A stretch of 15,444 nucleotides of DNA. Source: CBFGWV01 sp965652545. Its GTDB lineage: Bacteria; Pseudomonadota; Gammaproteobacteria; Competibacterales; Competibacteraceae. Under the pieces are notes generated by a model. That model searched no databases, was not told where the DNA came from, and worked only from the letters and a program-made list of their open reading frames with translations. A program made the position numbers and the translations under genes. Below, one piece after another: positions 6,919 through 12,965 of the stretch. The first letter of the stretch is position 1; each line of letters begins with the position of its first letter. The stretch spans positions 1-15,444 of the forward strand of contig CBFGWV010000096.1 of assembly GCA_965652545.1 (NCBI GenBank), written 5' to 3'.

Positions 6919-8877
6919 TCAGGTGGTTGGGACCAGCGTCGTGGGCCGCTTCCTGAGCGTTTGCCTTAATGGCTTCGTTTGTCGTTGCGTAATCGGCGTA
7001 CGTTTGGGCGACAGCCGCTCCATCGTCTCGAGCACAGCGACATCCGCCGTGGCCAGCGGTATCCAGCGCGCATCGTGCTGTACGATTACGCGGCGCTCCT
7101 GCCCCCAGGCCAATAGCGATGGCTCATGTGATGCAGTGGCTTTGCCAGTCAGTGCCAGCATTGCTTGGTCTGCGTCGATAGGCGTAACGGCGTCGCCGGG
7201 CGTCAGGCCACGGCTGTCGACCAGATCAAAGCCGTGCGGACGCACGCGCACGTGCAGTTCGGGACGCTTGCCGCCGCCATGCCAGGTACGATTCCACAAG
7301 GCCAGTTCGTCGGCGATCGCCGCCACCACCTCGTTTCGCGCCCGCGATGCGCTGGTAAAGCGGGCCTCGAAGAAATACGCCACCTTGTCTGCCGGTGCGC
7401 CGACCGGCAGTACGTCACGGTAGGCCTCGAAGGCGCACAGGCCATCGATACCGAACGCCGCAGGCTGGGTGAAGTAGGGCGAGAAGCGGCTGATGACGAT
7501 AGGCACGATACCGGTCGGCGGATGGAGGTGGCGCAGCAGCGGCAACAGCGCCAGGGTTTCGCGGTAGAACGCCAGATCGTCGCCGGGAAAGCCGCACAAC
7601 AGGTTCCATTGCATGTCCACGCCGCAGACCCGCGCATAGCGCAGGGCGGCGATGTTCTGGCCGGCCGAGACGCCTTTTCGCATCAGCGTCAGCAGTCCGC
7701 TGGACAAGGCCTCGATGCCCGGTTGTATCGCCGTGACGCCGGCGTCCGCGAGCGTGCGCATGTGTGCAAGGGTGAGGTTCGATTTCTGCTCATAGAACAG
7801 GCGCAGCGGCGGCAGCTCGCGCTGGATGCGCGGCAGCAGCGTACGAAAATACTCGTGCGGCATGATGTTGTCGGCCATGGCCACCGTTTTGCCGGGGTGG
7901 CGGGTCGACAGCTCGCGCAACTCGCTGATCACCCGGTCGGGCGATTTGGCGCGAAACCCCATGCCCTCGCCGTTTAGGCCGCAAAAGGTGCAGTGGCTTT
8001 TCTGCCCCCACCAGCAGCCACGGCTGGACTCGTAGGGCAGGCTGCCCTGGCCATCGCGGGCGATCGGGCCATCGGGAAGCACGGCCGCCAGTTGGCGGTA
8101 GTAGTCGCTGAAATCCGGCGTGGGCAGGGCATCGAGACGGTTGCAGGGCAGGCCGCGGACGATTGGGCCAGACGGTAGCCGCCCTTGCGAGAACGCATGC
8201 AAAAAAGCCACGAACGTGGCCTCGCTCTCGCCGGAGAAGACCACATCCACGAACGGCGCGATGGCGCGTATGCCCTCGGCCATCTCGTCCTCGCAGTTCG
8301 CGCCGCCAATGATCCTGACGGTATCCGGACGGGCACGGGCGATGGCCCGCAACAATGCAAGCCCGGGCGCGGTCTGCTCAAAGGTCGAGGTACTGCCTAC
8401 CAGTGTCGGGCAGGCGTGCGCAAGCCGCGGGGCGAAATCGGCAAGCCATTGCACCGCCTGGGTTTCGAGCGCAAGCAACCCCTCCAGGCTCAGGCCGATA
8501 CGGCGTGACCCGCATATTGCCTTGCCGTCTTCGTTCGTGGTCAGTTGCCGGTGGATCGCCAGCACATGGGCAGCGCGATCATGGCCCAGCGGCGGCGTGT
8601 CATAGGCTTGGCGGCAGAACAGGCGTTCGCCGATCAACCAGGTGACCGGCATCTGGCCGATGGACTGGTAGGCCCGCTCGCCGATCCAGCGCGCGAACCA
8701 CAGGTTGGCGTAGACCACGCCGACCGAGAACCCGGCCTCACGGGCGCAGGCCTGGAGCAGGTGCACACCCAGGCTGGGACGATCGAGCGGCCCGAACGGC
8801 GGGACGATCAGCACCGCCTGGCACGGCCCGAGCAGCGCGCCGGGGTCGGCCGCGGTCGTACGGCCGGTGTCGGTCAC
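6919..8877 (-). CDS. B12-binding-type radical SAM enzyme, RiPP C-methyltransferase type (copy 2)
   Basis: This 652-residue enzyme is a close paralogue of the gene immediately upstream on the same strand. The N-terminal third (about 18-225) is a cobalamin-binding-like Rossmann region (AVLIVPPFGPLDRPSLGVHLL, RIIGGANCEDEMAEG, VVFSGESEA). No base-off DxHxxG motif is seen. The radical SAM cluster cysteines are C288-x7-C296-x2-C299 in GCWWGQKSHCTFCG, the signature of the RiPP-maturation radical SAM C-methyltransferase family (the rSAM protein 1 type). A TIM-barrel region and a variable C-terminal domain follow. The tail (last about 30 residues) is Arg/Thr-rich and absent from the sister copy. Translation starts at GTG 8877, which overlaps the upstream stop by four bases (GTGA), so the genes are translationally coupled. 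Predicted role: methylation or another radical modification of the nearby Cys-repeat protein; the substrate is inferred from context. Confidence 0.86.
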   Translation of the reverse strand: MTDTGRTTAADPGALLGPCQAVLIVPPFGPLDRPSLGVHLLQACAREAGFSVGVVYANLWFARWIGERAYQSIGQMPVTWLIGERLFCRQAYDTPPLGHDRAAHVLAIHRQLTTNEDGKAICGSRRIGLSLEGLLALETQAVQWLADFAPRLAHACPTLVGSTSTFEQTAPGLALLRAIARARPDTVRIIGGANCEDEMAEGIRAIAPFVDVVFSGESEATFVAFLHAFSQGRLPSGPIVRGLPCNRLDALPTPDFSDYYRQLAAVLPDGPIARDGQGSLPYESSRGCWWGQKSHCTFCGLNGEGMGFRAKSPDRVISELRELSTRHPGKTVAMADNIMPHEYFRTLLPRIQRELPPLRLFYEQKSNLTLAHMRTLADAGVTAIQPGIEALSSGLLTLMRKGVSAGQNIAALRYARVCGVDMQWNLLCGFPGDDLAFYRETLALLPLLRHLHPPTGIVPIVISRFSPYFTQPAAFGIDGLCAFEAYRDVLPVGAPADKVAYFFEARFTSASRARNEVVAAIADELALWNRTWHGGGKRPELHVRVRPHGFDLVDSRGLTPGDAVTPIDADQAMLALTGKATASHEPSLLAWGQERRVIVQHDARWIPLATADVAVLETMERLSPKRTPITQRQTKPLRQTLRKRPTTLVPTT

Positions 8878-10784
8878 CGCGCCCGCTCGCCGGCGGCCAG
8901 ACGGGTCTGATCACGCAGTGATGGTCGGCGCTGCTCCATGCGGTGCAGCAGCGCGTAGTCGGCCACCGCCAGGGGCACATAGGTGGCATCGCGCTCCACC
9001 ACCACCTTGCGTGCCAGGGCCCAGGTATAGACCGAGGCGTCGGCATCCGCCGGCAAACGTCCGGTAAGTGCGATCTCTGCCTGCTGGGCGCCGATGCGCT
9101 CGACGGTCGGACCGCCGAGGCCTCGCGTATCGGTCAGATCGTAACCCTCGCCCCGTGCCGACACGTGCAACACCGGCCGTTCGGACGCCGGTCCACTCCA
9201 GGCCTTCACCCAGGCGTCGATCTCGCGCTGAATGGCCGGTATGACATCGTTCTTCTCGCGCGAGGCGCTGGGGAAGTCGCAATCGAAGTAATACGCCACC
9301 TTCTCCAGCGGCGCGTCCTGCGGAAGCACATCGCGGTACGACTGGACGGCATGCATGTTGCGGATGCCATAGTCGTCCGGGCGGAAGAAATAAGGCGAGA
9401 ACCGGCTGATCGCCACCGGCGTGGCGTCACCCGAGGGCGTATGCAGATGCCGCAGCAGCGGCATCAGTTCGAGCGTTTCGCGATAGAACGCCAAATCGTC
9501 GCCCGGAAACCCGAACAACACATTCCAGCGGATCGAGATATCGAACACGCGGGCATAGCGCAGGGCGGCGATGTTCTGCGATACCGACACGCCCTTGGCC
9601 ATCAACCTGAGCAAGCCGGTGGACAGGGATTCGATACCCGGCTGCGCACTGCGAATGCCGGCCTCGGCCAATGCGCGCACGTGCTCCAGCGTGAGGTTGG
9701 ATTTAAGCTCGTAGAACAGATTCAGCGGCGGCAGCTCGTCGCGGATACGCGGCAGCAGGCTGCGGTAATACTTGTGCGGCATGATGTTGTCGGCCATCGT
9801 CACCAGCGTGCTCGGATAGCGCGAGGACATCACCCGCAAATCATCGAGCACACGCTCGGGGGACTTCTCGCGAAACCCCATGCCTTCGCCATTGAGGCCA
9901 CAGAATGTGCAATGGCTTTTCTGGCCCCACCAGCAGCCGCGGCTGGTTTCGTAAGGGATGCAGGTGAGCTTGCGGAAGGTCGTGCTCTCGGGCAGCCAGG
10001 CTTCGATCTGCCGGTAGTACTCGCTGTAATCCGGTGTGGGAATATCGTCCAGCCGAGTGCACGGTTTGCCGTGCACGATCGGGGCCTCGGGCAGACGCCC
10101 TTGGGCGTGGGCGCGCAGAAAGTCCACCAGCGCGTCCTCGCACTCACCGGAGAACACATGGTTCACATAGGGTGCGATGGCGTGGATGCCCTCGGCCATC
10201 TCGCCCTCGCAGTTGGCCCCGCCGATGATGCGGGTGACCTCGGGGCGCATCGCGGCCACCCGGCGCAGCAGAGCCAGCGCCGGGGCGGTCTGTTCGAACA
10301 TCGTCGTGGCGCCGACCACCGCTGGAGCGATGTGGGCGAGTTGCGGCGTCAAGGCATCCAGCCATAGACCAGCCTTTCGCTCCAGCTCGAACAGCGCGCC
10401 ATGCTCGAGCCGGAAGGCATTGGTACGGGTTTGTGCCACATCGTCGACGCTGATCTCGCCGATGATCTTGCGGTACTCCTCCATCACATGCGCCGCCTGG
10501 TCGTGACCCAAGGGCGGTGTGTCGTAGGCGAAGCGGGCGAACAGGCGCTCTCCCACCAGCCATGGGTGAGGCATCATCAGGATGGAGCGGTACGGGTGTT
10601 CGCCGATCCAGCGCGCGAACAACAGGTTGGCGTACAGCACGCTGACAGAAAAACCCGCCGCTCGGGCACAGGCCTGGAGCACATGCACACCCAGGCTGGC
10701 CCGGTCCAACTGGCTGAAGGGCGGCACGATGAGCAGCATGTCGCAGGGCTCGACCAGACTGGTAATGTCGATGTGCTCGTTCAT
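8874..10784 (-). CDS. B12-binding-type radical SAM enzyme, RiPP C-methyltransferase type (copy 1)
   Basis: This 636-residue protein is the first gene of the minus-strand pair. The N-terminal region (DMLLIVPPFSQLDRASLGVH; IIGGANCEGEMAEGIHAIAP; HVFSGECEDALV) is the B12-binding-like domain, again without DxHxxG. The cluster cysteines are C284-x7-C292-x2-C295. The unusual seven-residue spacing and the following FCGLNGEGMGFREKSPERV are typical of RiPP maturation radical SAM C-methyltransferases. ATG 10784 has AGGA a few bases upstream. Copies 1 and 2 share long identical blocks through the core but differ at both ends and around residues 110-140 and 260-280, so this is an old tandem duplication rather than a recent one. 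The gene diverges from the Cys-repeat gene across a 437-base AT-rich region, which suggests common control. Confidence 0.87.
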   Translation of the reverse strand: MNEHIDITSLVEPCDMLLIVPPFSQLDRASLGVHVLQACARAAGFSVSVLYANLLFARWIGEHPYRSILMMPHPWLVGERLFARFAYDTPPLGHDQAAHVMEEYRKIIGEISVDDVAQTRTNAFRLEHGALFELERKAGLWLDALTPQLAHIAPAVVGATTMFEQTAPALALLRRVAAMRPEVTRIIGGANCEGEMAEGIHAIAPYVNHVFSGECEDALVDFLRAHAQGRLPEAPIVHGKPCTRLDDIPTPDYSEYYRQIEAWLPESTTFRKLTCIPYETSRGCWWGQKSHCTFCGLNGEGMGFREKSPERVLDDLRVMSSRYPSTLVTMADNIMPHKYYRSLLPRIRDELPPLNLFYELKSNLTLEHVRALAEAGIRSAQPGIESLSTGLLRLMAKGVSVSQNIAALRYARVFDISIRWNVLFGFPGDDLAFYRETLELMPLLRHLHTPSGDATPVAISRFSPYFFRPDDYGIRNMHAVQSYRDVLPQDAPLEKVAYYFDCDFPSASREKNDVIPAIQREIDAWVKAWSGPASERPVLHVSARGEGYDLTDTRGLGGPTVERIGAQQAEIALTGRLPADADASVYTWALARKVVVERDATYVPLAVADYALLHRMEQRRPSLRDQTRLAAGERAR

Positions 10785-10872
10785 GTTTCCTGCGTCCTTA
10801 CCGTTGAAAAGCCCGGGAGTTCCTGGCGGCCGGGAAATCGCTGCCGTCGATTGAATTCAGTCGGGCCTCTTC

Positions 10873-10886
10873 TGACGTTAACGTCA
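10873..10886. promoter_or_regulatory. 14-bp perfect palindrome (candidate operator)
   Basis: TGACGTTAACGTCA reads the same on both strands. It lies about 90 bases upstream of the first radical SAM gene, where a dimeric regulator could act on that operon. Confidence 0.4.
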
Positions 10887-10981
10887 TCATGCACAAGTCG
10901 TTTTTGTCTGGACACTGAGCGAAAAGATAAGCCCGGCCCGCCGTGTGAATATTTATAAAGTGATATTCATAAATAAGCAGA

Positions 10982-10995
10982 AAGTAATATTACTT
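10982..10995. promoter_or_regulatory. 14-bp perfect palindrome in AT-rich tract (candidate operator)
   Basis: AAGTAATATTACTT is perfectly palindromic. It lies 13 bases past the TGAATAT/ATATTCA inverted repeat and just upstream of the best promoter candidate for the Cys-repeat gene. Confidence 0.4.
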
Positions 10996-11011
10996 GTCCT
11001 GTCTGTTGCCC

Positions 11012-11041
11012 TTGAATGAAGGTAAGACGTTGTTTTATATG
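11012..11041 (+). promoter_or_regulatory. Candidate promoter of the Cys-repeat gene
   Basis: TTGAAT (11012-11017) is followed after 17 bases by TTATAT (11035-11040), or after 18 by TATATG (11036-11041), a plausible sigma-70 pair. A transcript from here would have a leader of about 170 bases. AT-rich sequence nearby could give false matches, so confidence is low. Confidence 0.35.
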
Positions 11042-11221
11042 GTGGCTTCTCCTTCAGTAATAGACATTGGCGATATCGCGATTAGCGAGCTTTCAAGCGG
11101 TTAACGGGGTGATACCGTTTAGTCAGCCAAACAGTCGGCGAGTCCGTTCGTAAACCCGGGTCGACGGACGCATGTGCTGGGAAGCAAACATGATTCGGTA
11201 CGGCGACGGGAGAAGAAAAAT

Positions 11222-12904
11222 ATGATTGTCGTGGATCGTTCGAATAAGCCTCCACCAGTCGACCCGGTTCATCAGGGGGCGAATGGCGGGCCGGATGCGC
11301 AGGCTCAATTCAACCAAGCAGCCCAGGAGGCGGCCGGACAGCCCCCCGGGCCCAGCGAGCCGATCGGCGACAACTACTGCGCCTCGAACGTCAGCGACGG
11401 CAGTGACGGGGTCGTCTACTCCGGCTGCGGATCCAACACCAGCCCCTCCTGGGCTCTCGCAGAGGGCGGTGTCTGCCAAAGCAACACCTTCACCGACCAC
11501 GATCCCAACGCCGAAGCTCAGGCCCAGGCCGACAGCGGGCCGACCTGGCCCGGGGCAGGCACCTCGCCGTGCCCGGCGAATATCAGCGGCGGCGGTATCG
11601 GCGCGGTGGGGTCTCCCTGCGCGCCGAACATCAGTGGCGGTAGCGCCGGTCCGACCGGATCGCCGTGCACGGCCAACATCAGCGGTGGCAGCGTCGGGGC
11701 CACAGGCTCGCCCTGTGCGGCCAACGTCAGTACCGGTAGCGTTGTGCCTATCGGCTCGCCCTGCGTAGCCAATACCAGTGCAGGCAGTGTCGGTGCGGTC
11801 GGTTCGCCATGCGTCGGCAACGCCAGTACAAACAGTTGGTTTCCGGTAGCGTCCCCGTGTTTGGGCAACGCCAGCGTTGGCGGGTTTTGGCCGCCAGCGG
11901 TAGCTGACCCTTGCCTTGGTAACGCATCGGTAGCCGGGGGCGGCGCCGGTTCCGCCTGTGCCGGAGAAGCGTGTGCGGGCGAAGCCTGTGCGGGCGAAGC
12001 CTGCGCGGGTGACGCCTGTACGGCGGAGGCCTGTGTCGGCGACGGGTGCGCGGCCGAGGGTTGCGTGGCCGATGGTTGTGCAGCCGAGGGCTGCGCTGCC
12101 GAAGGCTGTGCCGCTGAAGGCTGCGCTGCCGATGGCTGTGCCGCCGAAGCCGGCGGCGTGGATTTCGGCGGGCTGGAGGGTTGCAGTGCCGATGCCTGCT
12201 TCGCCGATCTCGGCGTTGCCGACGGTTGCGCGGCGGAAGCCTGCGCGGCGGACGGTGCGGTGGTCGAAGGCTGTGGCGCGGATGCCTGCGCGGCGGAGGC
12301 TTGCGGGGCGGACGGCGGGGGCGTCGAGGCCTGCGGTGCCGATGGCGCAGTGGTCGAAGGTTGTGGCGCGGACGCCTGCAGTGCCGAAGCCGGCGGCGTC
12401 GACTTCGGCGGTATCGAAGGTTGCGGTGCGGATGCCTGCTTTGCAGAACTCGGCGGTGTCGATGGCTGTGGGGCGGAAGGTTGCGGTGCCGATGGCGCAG
12501 TGGTCGAGGGTTGCGGCGCCGATGGCGCGGTGATCGAAGGCTGTGGCGCCGATGCCTGCGGTGCGGAGGGCTGCGGTGCCGAGGGCTGCGTTGCGGAAGC
12601 CTGCGGCGCAGACGGCTGCGCCGCCGAAGGTTGCGTGGCCGATGGGTGTGCGGCCGAGGGCTGTGGCGCGGACGGCTGCGCGGCAGAAGGCTGCGCGGCG
12701 GAAGGCTGCGGTGCCGAAGGCTGTGCGGCCGACGGCTGTGCGGCGGAGGGTTGCGGGGCCAATGCCTGTGCCGGCGAGGCCTGCGGTGCCGATGGCTGTG
12801 CCGCGCAGGCCTGCGCGGGCAACGCCTGCGGCGCCGATGCGGCCCAGGGCGGGGACATCGGGCCCTGCGCGGTGAATGTCATTCCGGGAATTCCCTTCCT
12901 TTAA
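11222..12904 (+). CDS. Giant Cys-repeat protein, candidate radical-SAM-modified substrate
   Basis: This 560-residue protein has 60 cysteines and belongs to no family I recognise. Residues 1-114 are a Gln/Pro/Asn-rich head with three CxSN motifs (YCASNVS, GCGSNTS, VCQSNTF). Residues 115-243 hold eight 16-residue repeats of the form SPCxxNxS. Residues 245-539 are 59 uninterrupted 5-residue repeats [AG]-C-x-[AG]-[ED], of which 48 contain Cys. The tail ends GPCAVNVIPGIPFL. Every cysteine is followed at +3 by Asn, Asp, Glu or Gln. There is no signal peptide and no Nif11 or nitrile-hydratase-type leader. The ATG at 11222 follows GGGAG (11208-11212); a GTG at 11174 has no support. Its position between three radical SAM genes suggests it is their substrate, with cysteines as crosslinking sites. 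A metal-binding or thiol-rich structural protein is the main alternative. The gene itself is certain in frame; its function is inferred. Confidence 0.85.
   Translation: MIVVDRSNKPPPVDPVHQGANGGPDAQAQFNQAAQEAAGQPPGPSEPIGDNYCASNVSDGSDGVVYSGCGSNTSPSWALAEGGVCQSNTFTDHDPNAEAQAQADSGPTWPGAGTSPCPANISGGGIGAVGSPCAPNISGGSAGPTGSPCTANISGGSVGATGSPCAANVSTGSVVPIGSPCVANTSAGSVGAVGSPCVGNASTNSWFPVASPCLGNASVGGFWPPAVADPCLGNASVAGGGAGSACAGEACAGEACAGEACAGDACTAEACVGDGCAAEGCVADGCAAEGCAAEGCAAEGCAADGCAAEAGGVDFGGLEGCSADACFADLGVADGCAAEACAADGAVVEGCGADACAAEACGADGGGVEACGADGAVVEGCGADACSAEAGGVDFGGIEGCGADACFAELGGVDGCGAEGCGADGAVVEGCGADGAVIEGCGADACGAEGCGAEGCVAEACGADGCAAEGCVADGCAAEGCGADGCAAEGCAAEGCGAEGCAADGCAAEGCGANACAGEACGADGCAAQACAGNACGADAAQGGDIGPCAVNVIPGIPFL
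11564..11953 (+). repeat. Eight in-frame SPCxxNxS repeats (48 bp unit)
   Basis: Units start at 11564, 11612, 11660, 11708, 11756, 11804, 11852 and 11906. The first six are exactly 48 bases, the seventh is 54, and the last runs into the pentamer array. The protein consensus is SPC-x-x-N-x-S, then a Gly/Ser/Val-rich filler usually ending in Gly. Bases vary mostly at third positions and in the filler, while C, N and S are nearly fixed. This points to selection on the protein rather than recent DNA amplification. Confidence 0.9.
11954..12838 (+). repeat. 59 in-frame 5-residue Cys repeats (15 bp unit)
   Basis: This 885-base array is 59 perfect-length pentamers with no insertion or deletion. The consensus is [A/G]-C-x-[A/G/V]-[E/D]. 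Eleven pentamers lack Cys: AGGVD, FGGLE, LGVAD, GAVVE, GGGVE, GAVVE, AGGVD, FGGIE, LGGVD, GAVVE and GAVIE (numbers 14, 15, 18, 21, 25, 27, 30, 31, 34, 37 and 39). A six-pentamer block (12149-12238) recurs exactly 240 bases later (12389-12478). The acidic residue is mostly Glu in odd pentamers and Asp in even ones. Codons vary between units. Confidence 0.92.
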
Positions 12905-12911
12905 AGGGGTC

Positions 12912-12940
12912 GTGCCCCGCCGGTACGGCCGGCGGGGTGC
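12912..12940 (+). other. Strong intergenic hairpin between Cys-repeat gene and SPASM maturase gene
   Basis: CCCCGCCGG (12915-12923) and CCGGCGGGG (12929-12937) pair perfectly around a 5-base loop. Two G-U pairs and a G-C can extend the stem to 12 bp. It starts eight bases after the TAA of the Cys-repeat gene and lacks a U-tract. A leaky transcript end or a 3'-protecting structure would give far more substrate mRNA than maturase mRNA, as is common in RiPP operons. The structure is seen; its role is inferred. Confidence 0.65.
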
Positions 12941-12965
12941 TCATGCCAAGCCTATGGAGAGCGTC

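Larger units (their letters stand above)
10785..11221. promoter_or_regulatory. AT-rich divergent control region of the RiPP-like locus
   Basis: This 437-base region separates the minus-strand radical SAM pair from the plus-strand Cys-repeat gene. The part from about 10920 to 11060 is clearly richer in A+T than the surrounding genes. It contains two 14-bp perfect palindromes: TGACGTTAACGTCA (10873-10886) and AAGTAATATTACTT (10982-10995). It also contains an inverted repeat TGAATAT (10946-10952)/ATATTCA (10963-10969) and a 10-bp palindrome GCGATATCGC (11070-11079). In the leader of the Cys-repeat gene GTCCGT (11142-11147) pairs with ACGGAC (11164-11169). These are good operator candidates. No regulator gene is visible in the window. 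Confidence 0.55.

Noticed and set aside
11564..12838. Possible CRISPR array (regular repeats)
   Set aside because: Repeats are 15 and 48 bp, continuous, degenerate at third codon positions and in frame with a protein; there are no unique spacers and no cas genes.
11518..12882. 454-residue antisense open frame rich in Ala/Pro/Gln/Ser
   Set aside because: It is the mirror of the Cys-pentamer array (GC-rich 15-bp repeats leave other frames open); no start signal and no family resemblance.
12876..12965. Longer SPASM start at 12876
   Set aside because: It overlaps the end of the Cys-repeat gene, runs through the intergenic hairpin and lacks a ribosome site; 12966 has GGAG at the right distance.
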